Notes: a model not told the origin generated them from the sequence alone. A stretch of DNA of 64,000 nt from Flavobacterium sp. LC2016-23 (GCF_009674775.1 NZ_WKKE01000021.1:1-64000); one strand, 5' to 3'; positions 34,533 through 42,634 are shown, counted from the first letter of the stretch. Numbers and translations: made by a program.

Positions 34533-34895
34533 TTATTTGGCACTAATTGAATTTGTGTTCTTTAGTAAGCTCGCATCAATTTGTTGTGGTGGGTAATTTT
34601 GTTTTTCTTTTCTCAGGGAAGTGACTTTTCCTTCGTTATTTATATAGACAAACAGATATTCCCAATAGTTTGAGGCAGTCATTGGAGATCCATTTGTATT
34701 ATCTGCTTTCTTATAAACCTGATCGGCATAAAGAAGTATTTCTCCGTCATCATTGCGAAAGGTGCGAACAGGTGGTCCGGAATTCTTAATAAAAATTTGT
34801 TTTGTTTTTCCGACCCAGCTATCCATGGATTTTTTCGTACTCGTACATGCTGCATTAAGCAACAGTATAACGATCAATATATAGTGTTTTTTCAT
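34533..34895 (-). CDS. Small lipoprotein, SmpA/OmlA-like segment
   Basis: The 120-aa protein has lipobox NAAC (Cys17). The mature part opens with SWVGKTKQIFIKNSGPPVRT and RNDDGEILLYADQVY, which resembles the SmpA/BamE-like fold found in many small lipoproteins. The C-terminal third is polar. The function is unknown. It is upstream of the NTF2-like lipoprotein on the same strand, with a 72-nt gap. Confidence 0.7.
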   Translation of the reverse strand: MKKHYILIVILLLNAACTSTKKSMDSWVGKTKQIFIKNSGPPVRTFRNDDGEILLYADQVYKKADNTNGSPMTASNYWEYLFVYINNEGKVTSLRKEKQNYPPQQIDASLLKNTNSISAK

Positions 34896-35109
34896 CAGAA
34901 TTCAGATTTATTAGTGGTATTTCAATTTTCTTACATAAAAGTACTGTTTTTTCTTTGTAAAAAACACAACAATTTGTTTATCAGTATGTTATTTTAACTC
35001 ACAAAGAGGATTCTCACAAAAAAAAGCTTCTGCATTACATCTGAAATTGACATTTACCATGTTATTTCCTGATTTTTTAAATCTTTAAAATTCACAAATA
35101 TTTACTTTG

Positions 35110-35117
35110 TATCTTTG
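35110..35117 (+). promoter_or_regulatory. -7 promoter element of trmD
   Basis: TATCTTTG matches the consensus, 25 nt before the trmD ATG. Confidence 0.55.
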
Positions 35118-35142
35118 CCGCTTACACTATTGAAGAAAAAAA

Positions 35143-35826
35143 ATGCGAATTGACATCATAACGATTTTGCCGGAATTATTAAAAAGCCCGTTTGAGGCTT
35201 CGATCATGAAACGTGCCATTGACAAAGGCCTGGTAGAAGTTCATTTTCATAATTTAAGGGATTACACTACCAACAAACAGAAAAGTGTCGACGATTATCC
35301 GTTTGGCGGAGGTGCCGGAATGGTCATGACCGTACAACCCATCGATGCCTGCATCACGCATCTGAAAAGCGAACGGGAGTACGACGAAATCATCTATATG
35401 TCCCCTGACGGAGAAACGCTGAACCAAAAAATGGCCAACACGATGTCGATGTATGAAAATATCATCATTCTATGCGGTCATTATAAAGGTGTAGATCAGC
35501 GTGTTCGCGATCATTTTATTACCAAAGAAATCTCGATTGGCGATTATGTGTTATCCGGGGGCGAACTAGGCGCTTTGGTTTTATCCGATGCCCTAATCCG
35601 ATTAATTCCGGGGGTTCTAAGCGATGAAACCTCAGCTTTGACAGATAGTTTCCAGGATAATTTACTTTCAGGACCTATATACACAAGACCTGCAGACTAT
35701 AAAGGATGGAAAGTTCCCGAAGTTTTAACCAGCGGCCACTTTGCCAAAATCGACAAATGGCGCGAAGATATGGCGTATGAACATACCAAGAACAGGCGAC
35801 CGGACTTGTTGGAAGGACAGGAGTAG
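35143..35826 (+). CDS. trmD: tRNA (guanine-37-N1)-methyltransferase
   Basis: This SPOUT methyltransferase adds m1G37 to tRNAs, preventing frameshifting. The 227-aa protein shows MRIDIITILPELL, DDYPFGGGAGMVM, the knot region ILCGHYKGVDQRV and EISIGDYVLSGGELGALVL, and the C-terminal RPADYKGWKVPEVLTSGH. All are diagnostic. rplS follows at 254 nt, a pairing seen in many bacteria, but here a hexamer hairpin and a separate rplS promoter lie between them. Confidence 0.97.
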   Translation: MRIDIITILPELLKSPFEASIMKRAIDKGLVEVHFHNLRDYTTNKQKSVDDYPFGGGAGMVMTVQPIDACITHLKSEREYDEIIYMSPDGETLNQKMANTMSMYENIIILCGHYKGVDQRVRDHFITKEISIGDYVLSGGELGALVLSDALIRLIPGVLSDETSALTDSFQDNLLSGPIYTRPADYKGWKVPEVLTSGHFAKIDKWREDMAYEHTKNRRPDLLEGQE

Positions 35827-35925
35827 TTTTCAGTCGCAATATTAGTGTTCAGTCTCAGTCTCAGTCTCAGTTGTAGGAATGTGAAAACCAAGACTGAAAA
35901 CTGAAAACCGAAAACCGAGACTAAC
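35825..35925. repeat. AGTCNC hexamer hairpin, locus 3
   Basis: The left arm has AGTTTTCAGTCGC and three tandem AGTCTC hexamers (35851-35870). The right arm is made of ACTGAAA/ACCGAAA units ending in CCGAGACTA. AGTTTTCAGTC on the left matches GACTGAAAACT on the right. It lies directly after the trmD stop. Confidence 0.75.
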
Positions 35926-35951
35926 AATCGCCAAACAGTCAACTAGTTAAG

Positions 35952-35990
35952 AAATTGGAATTTGGAATTTAAATTTATTGGAATTTAACT
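35952..35990. repeat. TTGGAATTT repeat unit cluster upstream of rplS
   Basis: ATTGGAATTTGGAATTTAAA is followed by ATTGGAATTTAA. The TTG at 35978-35980 lies at the correct distance to act as the -33 element of the rplS promoter. Confidence 0.65.
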
Positions 35991-36007
35991 TTTTTTAATT
36001 ACATTTG
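35978..36007 (+). promoter_or_regulatory. Promoter of rplS (TTG-N19-TAnnTTTG)
   Basis: TTG (35978-35980), a 19-nt spacer and TACATTTG (36000-36007) form a complete Bacteroidota housekeeping promoter. The predicted leader to the ATG is about 68 nt, longer than at most genes here. Confidence 0.7.
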
Positions 36008-36011
36008 CACC

Positions 36012-36080
36012 CGAATTAGACTAACCTCTGGCGAGATCCGTGAATGTTGCTCTATAATAAAAACCATAATTAAAGATATC
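36012..36080 (+). promoter_or_regulatory. 5' leader of rplS, candidate ribosomal-protein leader
   Basis: This leader of about 68 nt has a GC-richer part (36025-36055) than its surroundings. Autoregulatory RNA leaders occur upstream of ribosomal protein genes in Flavobacteria. I could not fold it convincingly by eye, so the call rests on position and length only. Confidence 0.3.
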
Positions 36081-36431
36081 ATGGCAGATTTAATGAAATT
36101 CGTTCAAACCGAATTAGTTGAGAAAAAAGATTTCCCTGTTTTCGGAGCTGGAGATACTATCACAGTTTTCTACGAAATTAAAGAGGGTGAAAAAACAAGA
36201 ACTCAGTTTTTTAAAGGAGTTGTAATTCAAAGAAGAGGTTCTGGTAACACAGAAACTTTCACTATTCGTAAAATGTCTGGAGCTATCGGAGTTGAGCGTA
36301 TCTTCCCGGTAAACTTACCAGCTTTACAAAAAATTGAAATCAACAAAAAAGGAGCTGTTCGTAGAGCTAGAATTTTCTACTTCAGAGAACTTACTGGTAA
36401 AAAAGCTAAGATTAAAGATAAAAGAAGATAA
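36081..36431 (+). CDS. rplS: 50S ribosomal protein L19
   Basis: The 116-aa L19 sits at the 30S-50S interface. Diagnostic segments are FPVFGAGDTITVFYEIKEG, RTQFFKGVVIQRRGSGNTETFTIRK in part, GVGVERIFP-like GAIGVERIFPVNLPALQKIE, and the basic C-terminus RRARIFYFRELTGKKAKIKD. Length and start are normal. A strong terminator follows, then a 650-nt repeat island. Confidence 0.98.
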   Translation: MADLMKFVQTELVEKKDFPVFGAGDTITVFYEIKEGEKTRTQFFKGVVIQRRGSGNTETFTIRKMSGAIGVERIFPVNLPALQKIEINKKGAVRRARIFYFRELTGKKAKIKDKRR

Positions 36432-36451
36432 TCAATTATCTCTTTATTATA

Positions 36452-36491
36452 AAAAAGCTCGTTTCATTTATTTGAAACGAGTTTTTTTTTG
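36452..36491 (+). terminator. Rho-independent terminator of rplS
   Basis: A perfect 9-bp stem (36459-36467 with 36474-36482, CTCGTTTCA/TGAAACGAG) runs into a T9 tract. Confidence 0.9.
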
Positions 36492-36510
36492 TGCTTAATT
36501 TTTAAATTTT

Positions 36511-36633
36511 TCAGGAGCTAATCCCGCACCCGAGCCTGAAAGTGCGAACTGGCGAAGCAATTCGTTTCAATCTTTTGCTCCATTTCATTACACAAAAGGA
36601 TTTCCACTTCTATCGGGGCTAGGACAATCGTTT
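36511..36633 (-). repeat. Intergenic element, GAAGTGGAAA...TTGAAACG family, copy A
   Basis: Read on the minus strand this holds CGATAGAAGTGGAAATCC, a bulged AATCCTTTTG/CAAAAGATT stem, ATTGAAACGAAT, and a GCGGGATTAGCTCCTGAA end, where TTCAGG/CCTGAA also pairs. Copy B at 36941-37025 shares the GAAGTGGAAA and TTGAAACG blocks in the opposite orientation. From memory, similar sequences are frequent between genes in Flavobacteriaceae. Confidence 0.6.
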
Positions 36634-36655
36634 TCATAACAATATTTTCGTTTAG

Positions 36656-36888
36656 TTTGTCATTTCGACGGAGGAGAAATCACACGCGGGATTCGACAAA
36701 GATTGGCGACAATATTGAACACGGATGACGCGGATTCGCTTTGCGAAAACACAGATTAAAACGGATTTTATCTGCTTAATCTTGTCATTTCGACGGAGGA
36801 GAAATCTTCGTGAGAAACTCCGTTCCTAAAATGACCAATCTTTGTCGAGTTTCTTGCGGAGATTTCTCCCTTCGGTCGAAATGACAAG
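36656..36888. repeat. GTCATTTCGAC inverted repeats with an inserted ACACGGAT-type repeat
   Basis: TTGTCATTTCGACGGAGGAG occurs at 36657-36676 and, as CTTGTCATTTCGACGGAGGA, at 36781-36800. The second pairs with 36847-36888 to give an imperfect 40-bp hairpin around a 26-nt loop. Between them, 36719-36780 has a different repeat (ACACGGATGACGCGGATT, TTCGC/GCGAA and CAGAT/ATCTG pairs). Confidence 0.75.
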
Positions 36889-36895
36889 TCAAGCT

Positions 36896-36928
36896 AAACC
36901 CGACAGGTTTTTAAAACCTGTCGGGTTT
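36896..36928. repeat. 33-nt palindrome of the CCCGACAGGTTTT type
   Basis: The arms 36896-36911 and 36913-36928 are perfect 16-bp reverse complements around a single T. The core is CCCGACAGG/CCTGTCGGG. It can form a very stable hairpin. Confidence 0.9.
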
Positions 36929-36940
36929 CTTAGATTACGT

Positions 36941-37025
36941 GAGAGACAGAAGTGGAAAGCCCGCAGCCTGACGAAGGAAGTACGAGGACTTGAAACGGAT
37001 AGCCCGATTCGCCGCGGCGAACACA
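36941..37025 (+). repeat. Intergenic element, GAAGTGGAAA...TTGAAACG family, copy B
   Basis: Plus-strand ACAGAAGTGGAAAGCC, ACTTGAAACGGATAGCCC and TTCGCCGCGGCGAA align with the same blocks of copy A on the opposite strand. GC content is clearly higher than in neighbouring DNA. An ORF spanning 36842-37072 is produced by these repeats and is not a gene. Confidence 0.55.
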
Positions 37026-37032
37026 CCCAAAT

Positions 37033-37063
37033 AAAAAAACCGACACTTATAAAGCATCGGTTT
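37033..37063 (-). terminator. Terminator of the XRE regulator gene
   Basis: AAACCGA (37037-37043) pairs with TCGGTTT (37057-37063). The A7 run on the left is a U tract on the minus strand, 25 nt past the XRE stop. Confidence 0.75.
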
Positions 37064-37087
37064 GTATTTTAATGAAAAATGGGTATC

Positions 37088-37498
37088 CTACTTTTTCAAT
37101 AGTTTTTCCAAATATTCAATTTTATCTTTTTCAGCTTGTAGCAAACGTTCGTAAAGCTTTTCTTTTTCGTGGAAAGTTTCGATTAATTTATCCAATGGGT
37201 TGAAATTACAATGATTTGCATTAAATGCTCCATTTGTAAAACTGTTATCATGGAAACTATTAAAATAGCTAGTCATATTTTCTTCTGAAAAATTCTTGAT
37301 TGCTTCTACGGTAACGCCAAGCGCTTTTGCAACTTCTGCAAGCTTTTCTTCATCAATAGTCTCACTGTTTTCTATAATTGAAACAGCCTGCTGATTAGTC
37401 CCTAAAGCCTGTGCTAAAGCTTCCTGTTTCATGTCTCTCAGTTCACGAATACGGCTGATTTTTCGGCCAATATGACTTGGTTTGGTTAGTGTGCTCAT
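37088..37498 (-). CDS. XRE-family helix-turn-helix regulator with C-terminal coiled coil
   Basis: The 136-aa protein has an XRE DNA-binding domain at about 9-65 (GRKISRIRELRDMKQEALAQ, GTNQQAVSIIENSE, KLAEVAKALGVTVEAIKNF). A linker rich in Asn and Phe follows, then a charged coiled coil (about 103-136, IETFHEKEKLYERLLQAEKD) that probably dimerizes. Targets are unknown. The TATCTTTG -7 box at 37503-37510 (minus strand) ends 4 nt before the ATG, so the mRNA may be leaderless. icd is divergent. Confidence 0.88.
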   Translation of the reverse strand: MSTLTKPSHIGRKISRIRELRDMKQEALAQALGTNQQAVSIIENSETIDEEKLAEVAKALGVTVEAIKNFSEENMTSYFNSFHDNSFTNGAFNANHCNFNPLDKLIETFHEKEKLYERLLQAEKDKIEYLEKLLKK

Positions 37499-37502
37499 AA
37501 TT

Positions 37503-37510
37503 CAAAGATA
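37503..37510 (-). promoter_or_regulatory. -7 promoter element of the XRE gene
   Basis: The minus strand reads TATCTTTG, an exact consensus match, only 4 nt before the start codon. The next in-frame ATG would remove the first HTH helices. Confidence 0.6.
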
Positions 37511-37815
37511 ATAATTAAGTTTAATAACAAACAACTTGTAAAAAGATATTCCACAATGTAGGCTACCCTTTTAATGTCTGTTTTTTTATCGATACAAACG
37601 TACAATTTTTCATACAAAAATACAAATTTAAACTATTTTTATATAACTGAAAAGCTTTCTCTTTTTCAAAATTGGTGACTTTTACCTGTGATTCATCAAA
37701 ACTGTAATTTTTTAATACCAAAATCATCGATTTGATAATTAAACGAGCCCGAAATAACAATCTGATAATTTCGGTAATTCTTGGTAAAACTATACCGTTT
37801 TCGGAGTGATTTTAT

Positions 37816-37823
37816 TATATTTG
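37816..37823 (+). promoter_or_regulatory. -7 promoter element of icd
   Basis: TATATTTG matches the consensus, 74 nt before the icd ATG. A GGCGAT repeat (CATCGCCATCCCTTGGCGATAC, described by parts) at 37857-37877 can form a CGCCA/TGGCG hairpin in the leader. Apart from this and the XRE promoter, 37499-37897 shows only AT-rich sequence. Confidence 0.5.
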
Positions 37824-37897
37824 CTCCGCTCATTCTGAGCCGAATATACCTTTTACATCGCCATCCCTTGGCGATACGATTATAAAAAAAAAAAAAA

Positions 37898-40120
37898 ATG
37901 ACACAGAATTCAAAGATTTTTTACACCTTAACGGATGAGGCGCCATTATTAGCGACCTATTCTTTGCTACCAATTGTTCAGGCTTTTACTGCTACAGCCG
38001 GTATCGCTATTGAAACCAGAGATATCTCTTTGGCAGGCAGAATTTTATCTAACTTTCCTGAAGTTCTTACAGAGGCTCAGAAAACGGGAGATGCATTAGC
38101 AGAATTGGGTCAGTTAGCGACGCAACCGGAAGCTAACATCATTAAATTACCAAACATTTCAGCATCAGTACCACAATTAAAGGCTGCTATTACTGAATTG
38201 CAATCGCACGGATACAATATCCCTAATTTCCCGGAAGATCCTCAAAACGATGCTGAAAAGGAAATTAAAGCAAAATACGCTAAGGTGTTAGGTTCTGCCG
38301 TAAATCCTGTTTTACGTGAAGGAAATTCAGATCGTAGAGCTCCAAGAGCGGTTAAGAATTTTGCAAAAGCAAATCCACACTCAATGGGTGCGTGGTCTGC
38401 TGACTCCAAAACAAAGGTAGCTTCAATGCCGGACGGTGATTTCTACGGAAGTGAAAAATCACTTACTGTTGCAGAGGCTAATGATGTAAAAATCGAATTC
38501 GTGGCAAAAGACGGTACTACCACTGTTTTAAAAGCAAGTACTCCTCTAAAAGCTGGTGAAATCATCGACAGTTCTGTATTGCACTTAAAAGCTTTAAAAA
38601 CTTTTGTTGCCGGAGCTATCGCTGATGCAAAAAAAGAAGGTGTTTTACTTTCTGTGCATTTAAAAGCAACAATGATGAAAGTTTCAGATCCAATTATCTT
38701 TGGCGCTATCGTCGAAGTTTATTTTGCTGATCTTTTCAAAAAATATGAAAAATTATTCACTGAATTAAATATTGATACCCGTAATGGTTTAGGTGATATC
38801 TACGCAAAAATTGCGGGAAGACCGGAACAGGCAGAAGTTGAAGCTGACATTACAAAAGCAATCGAAAACGGACCGGCTTTGGCAATGGTAAATTCTGAAA
38901 AAGGAATTACAAACCTGCACGTTCCTTCTGATGTTATTGTTGATGCTTCTATGCCGGCAATGATTCGTACTTCAGGTCAGATGTACAACAAAGACGGAAA
39001 ACAACAAGATACAATCGCGGTTATTCCGGATCGTGCTTACGCCGGAATTTATACAGCTACTATCAATTTCTGTAAAAAACACGGTGCTTTTGACCCGAAA
39101 ACAATGGGAAGTGTTCCTAACGTAGGTTTAATGGCTCAAAAAGCAGAAGAATACGGATCTCACGACAAAACTTTCCAAATAAGTACTGACGGAGTTGTTC
39201 GTGTATTAGACAATAAAGGAACTGTTTTAATGGAGCAGGACGTTGAAGCTAATGACATTTTCAGAATGTGTCAGGCAAAAGACGCTCCTATTCAGGACTG
39301 GGTTAAACTGGCTGTAAACAGAGCACGTTTATCAGATACTCCTGCTGTTTTCTGGTTAGACGAAAACAGAGCGCATGACAGAGAATTAATCGTAAAAGTT
39401 CAGAAATATTTAAAAGATCACAATACAACAAATTTAGATATCCGTATCTTAAACCCTGTTGCTGCAACTGAATTTACTTTAGACAGAATCATCAAAGGTT
39501 TAGACACGATCTCTGTAACTGGAAATGTTTTACGTGATTACCTGACTGATTTATTCCCGATTTTAGAATTAGGAACTTCAGCTAAAATGCTTTCTATCGT
39601 TCCTTTGATGAATGGTGGCGGCTTGTTCGAAACCGGTGCAGGTGGTTCTGCTCCAAAACACGTGGAGCAATTTACAGAAGAAGGTTATTTACGTTGGGAT
39701 TCATTAGGAGAGTTTTTAGCGCTTGGTGCTTCTCTGGAGCATTTAGGACAGACTTTAGACAATTCTAAAGCCATTATCTTATCTGAAACTTTAGATCAGG
39801 CCAACGATAAATTCCTGGCAAATGACAAATCTCCGGCTCGTAAAGTAGGACAGATTGACAACCGTGGTTCTCATTTCTACCTTGCTTTCTATTGGGCTCA
39901 GGCTTTGGCTGCCCAAAATAAAGATGCTGAATTAAAAGCTATTTTCACTCCGATCGCTGCTCAATTTGAAGCGAACGAAGCTAAAATTAACGAGGAATTA
40001 ATCGGAGCGCAGGGAAAACCACAAACGCTTGGCGGTTACTATCAGCCAACTCCTGAGTTAGTGAGCAAAGCAATGCGCCCTAGTGCCACATTCAATGCCA
40101 TTCTTGCTGAAATAAAATAA
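37898..40120 (+). CDS. icd: Isocitrate dehydrogenase (NADP+), monomeric type
   Basis: This TCA-cycle enzyme converts isocitrate to 2-oxoglutarate with NADP. The 740-aa length and sequence (MTQNSKIFYTLTDEAPLLAT, REGNSDRRAPRAVKNFAKAN, HLKATMMKVSDPIIFG, GTVLMEQDVEANDIFRMCQ) identify the monomeric IDH family rather than the ~45-kDa homodimeric form. The substrate-binding GNSDRR and the IVPLMNGGGLFETGAGGSAP region are intact. Its product feeds the glutamate synthase encoded at 58-64 kb. It ends in a strong terminator. Confidence 0.97.
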   Translation: MTQNSKIFYTLTDEAPLLATYSLLPIVQAFTATAGIAIETRDISLAGRILSNFPEVLTEAQKTGDALAELGQLATQPEANIIKLPNISASVPQLKAAITELQSHGYNIPNFPEDPQNDAEKEIKAKYAKVLGSAVNPVLREGNSDRRAPRAVKNFAKANPHSMGAWSADSKTKVASMPDGDFYGSEKSLTVAEANDVKIEFVAKDGTTTVLKASTPLKAGEIIDSSVLHLKALKTFVAGAIADAKKEGVLLSVHLKATMMKVSDPIIFGAIVEVYFADLFKKYEKLFTELNIDTRNGLGDIYAKIAGRPEQAEVEADITKAIENGPALAMVNSEKGITNLHVPSDVIVDASMPAMIRTSGQMYNKDGKQQDTIAVIPDRAYAGIYTATINFCKKHGAFDPKTMGSVPNVGLMAQKAEEYGSHDKTFQISTDGVVRVLDNKGTVLMEQDVEANDIFRMCQAKDAPIQDWVKLAVNRARLSDTPAVFWLDENRAHDRELIVKVQKYLKDHNTTNLDIRILNPVAATEFTLDRIIKGLDTISVTGNVLRDYLTDLFPILELGTSAKMLSIVPLMNGGGLFETGAGGSAPKHVEQFTEEGYLRWDSLGEFLALGASLEHLGQTLDNSKAIILSETLDQANDKFLANDKSPARKVGQIDNRGSHFYLAFYWAQALAAQNKDAELKAIFTPIAAQFEANEAKINEELIGAQGKPQTLGGYYQPTPELVSKAMRPSATFNAILAEIK

Positions 40121-40145
40121 TACGTCAGTATTTTTACCTCTATAT

Positions 40146-40177
40146 CTAAGGCAGCCCTGATCGGCTGCCTTTTTTTC
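40146..40177 (+). terminator. Rho-independent terminator of icd
   Basis: A perfect 9-bp GC-rich stem (40148-40156 with 40163-40171, AAGGCAGCC/GGCTGCCTT) is followed by T7. Confidence 0.92.
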
Positions 40178-40252
40178 TTAACTAATGTTTAACAATCGTT
40201 CCACGGTAATATTTCGTAAGAATTCCTAACTATGTAATTCAAAACCAATACA

Positions 40253-42634
40253 ATGATTTCAAAAAATAGTATCGTATTTCTTATCATTATTTTATCTTCC
40301 TTTACCTCCTTTTCTCAGGAAAAATTCACATTAAGCGGCACTATCACGGACCATAAAAACAATGAAACCTTAATTGGCGTCAACATTTACATTCCATCCT
40401 TAAAAATAGGAACGACAACCAATGAATATGGCTTTTATTCGTTAACCGTTCCTGCCGGGGAACAACAAATTGAAATCAGTTATGTGGGTTATCAATCTAT
40501 TCAGCAAACAATTAACTTAAATCAAAATACTAAAAATAATTTCTCCCTGAATGAAGGTGGAGAAGAACTTCAGGAGGTGGTCATTACCGATAATAAAGGA
40601 AAAGCCAACATTAAATCTCCTGAAATGAGTACCAATAAACTCTCTATTGCAACTATCAAAAAGATGCCAGTGGTTTTGGGCGAAGTCGATGTTTTAAAAT
40701 CGATTTTATTACTTCCGGGTGTTACGAATGCGGGTGAAGGCGCTTCCGGATTTAATGTCCGTGGCGGTGGTGCCGATCAGAATTTGATTTTACTGGATGA
40801 AGCCACTATATTTAATTCTTCCCACGTATTTGGTTTTTTCTCGGTTTTTAATCCGGACGCTATTAAAGATTTAAAATTATATAAAGGCGGAATTCCTGCG
40901 CGATATGGAGGAAGAGCATCCTCGGTTTTAGATATTTACCAGAAGGACGGAAGCAGCAAAGATTTTCATATGAATGGCGGAATCGGATTAATCTCCAGCC
41001 GGCTTCTGGCTGAAGGACCTCTGGTAAAAGACAAAGGTTCCTTTTTGATTGGAGGAAGAGCTTCCTACGCTCATTTATTTTTAAAATTATCAGAGGACAA
41101 CAAAGATAATGCGGCCTATTTTTATGATTTAAACACCAAATTAAGTTATAAGGTAAACGACAACAACAGTTTATACCTGTCCGGCTATTTTGGCCGTGAT
41201 GTCTTCAGCATCAACAAAAGTTTTTCGAACACGTACGGAAACGCAACCCTGAACCTGCGCTGGAATCATTTGTTCTCCGATAAATTATTCTCTAATTTAT
41301 CCCTGATTTACAGCGACTATTATTACGGTCTTGATCTGGATTTCGTGGGATTCAAATGGGATTCAGGAATCAAAAATTACAATATCAAATACGATTTCAA
41401 ACATTATATTTCAGACAAATTCAAACTCAACTACGGGTTAAGCGGCATTTATTACGAATTCAATCCGGGAACGATCAAACCAACCGGAGAGGCCTCAGGA
41501 ATTAATCCGGACCAATTAGATAAAAAATATGCTTTTGAACCTTCTGTTTATCTGGATGCCGAAAGTCAGGTTTCTAAAAAAATAACCATCGCTTACGGAT
41601 TGCGTTACAGTTTATTTTATCGTCTGGGTTCTTCTACGGTTAATTATTATGCAAATAACAATCCCGTTGTTTTTAATACAAACACAGAGATCTACGAAAA
41701 AGGCAAGCCGACTTCAACAGCTTATTTTGGTAAAAACAAAGTAATTCAGGACTATAATAATTTAGAACCGAGGTTTGCTATTTCCTATCAATTAAATGAT
41801 GATCAGTCTTTTAAAGCAAGTTATAACCGAATGGCGCAATATCTTCAGTTAATTTCGAATACCTCATCCCCGACTCCGCTTGACGTCTGGATGCCGAGTG
41901 ATAAATATATAAAACCTCAAATTGCAGATCAGATCGCGCTGGGTTATTTCAGGAACCTCAATAACGGGGCTTATTCGCTTGAAGTGGAAACGTATTATAA
42001 GAAAATTCAAAACAGACTGGATTATATTGACGGTGCCGATTTAATTGCCAACGATGCTATCGAACAGGTTATTCTAAACGGGCAAATGAGAGCCTACGGT
42101 TTAGAAGTTATGTTTAAGAAAAATGAAGGCAAATTTAACGGATGGATTTCGTACACCCTCTCAAAATCAGAACAGCAAACCCCCGGAAGAACTCCTGAAG
42201 AAACCGGAATCAACAACGGGCAATGGTACAGTTCTGCTTATGATAAAACACATAATTTAGCCATTACATCTGCCTACAACTTAAACGACAAATGGTCTTT
42301 TGGTGCTAATTTTGCTTTACAGTCCGGACAACCGGTCACCTATCCAAATTCGCAATATGAATATTTAGGAATTAAAGTTCCCAACTACGGACTAAGGAAT
42401 GAAAACCGTCTTCCGGCCTATCACCATTTAGATGTCTCAGCCACTTTAACTTCAAGAAAAAATAAAAACAGAAATTGGAAAGGCGAATGGGTTTTCAGCA
42501 TTTACAATTTATACAACCGACAGAATGCCGCTTCGATAAATTTCAGACAAAATGTGGATAGCGGAGCAAATGAGGCCGTAAAAACTTCCATTTTCGGAAT
42601 TGTACCTGCCGTTAGTTATAATTTTAAATTTTAA
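40253..42634 (+). CDS. TonB-dependent receptor with carboxypeptidase-like regulatory domain
   Basis: The 793-aa outer-membrane receptor has a signal peptide (to about residue 21), a CarboxypepD_reg-like domain (about 24-110: FTLSGTITDHKNNETLIGVNI and on), a TonB plug with LLLPGVTNAGEGASGFNVRGG in part, and a 22-strand barrel ending in aromatic F (NFKF). It lacks the long SusC-type length (about 1000 aa). The DUF4249 lipoprotein gene follows after 36 nt. This pairing is frequent in Bacteroidota, but the ligand is unknown. There is no adjacent sigma/anti-sigma pair. Confidence 0.93.
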   Translation: MISKNSIVFLIIILSSFTSFSQEKFTLSGTITDHKNNETLIGVNIYIPSLKIGTTTNEYGFYSLTVPAGEQQIEISYVGYQSIQQTINLNQNTKNNFSLNEGGEELQEVVITDNKGKANIKSPEMSTNKLSIATIKKMPVVLGEVDVLKSILLLPGVTNAGEGASGFNVRGGGADQNLILLDEATIFNSSHVFGFFSVFNPDAIKDLKLYKGGIPARYGGRASSVLDIYQKDGSSKDFHMNGGIGLISSRLLAEGPLVKDKGSFLIGGRASYAHLFLKLSEDNKDNAAYFYDLNTKLSYKVNDNNSLYLSGYFGRDVFSINKSFSNTYGNATLNLRWNHLFSDKLFSNLSLIYSDYYYGLDLDFVGFKWDSGIKNYNIKYDFKHYISDKFKLNYGLSGIYYEFNPGTIKPTGEASGINPDQLDKKYAFEPSVYLDAESQVSKKITIAYGLRYSLFYRLGSSTVNYYANNNPVVFNTNTEIYEKGKPTSTAYFGKNKVIQDYNNLEPRFAISYQLNDDQSFKASYNRMAQYLQLISNTSSPTPLDVWMPSDKYIKPQIADQIALGYFRNLNNGAYSLEVETYYKKIQNRLDYIDGADLIANDAIEQVILNGQMRAYGLEVMFKKNEGKFNGWISYTLSKSEQQTPGRTPEETGINNGQWYSSAYDKTHNLAITSAYNLNDKWSFGANFALQSGQPVTYPNSQYEYLGIKVPNYGLRNENRLPAYHHLDVSATLTSRKNKNRNWKGEWVFSIYNLYNRQNAASINFRQNVDSGANEAVKTSIFGIVPAVSYNFKF

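Noticed and set aside
36842..37072. 76-codon plus-strand ORF in the repeat island
   Set aside because: It is composed of the GTCATTTCGAC repeat arm, the CCCGACAGG palindrome and element copy B, and overlaps the XRE terminator. There is no promoter and no protein-like composition.
37563..37760. 65-codon minus-strand ORF between the XRE and icd genes
   Set aside because: It is AT-rich intergenic sequence without a promoter or recognisable domain. It could be a small gene but nothing supports it.
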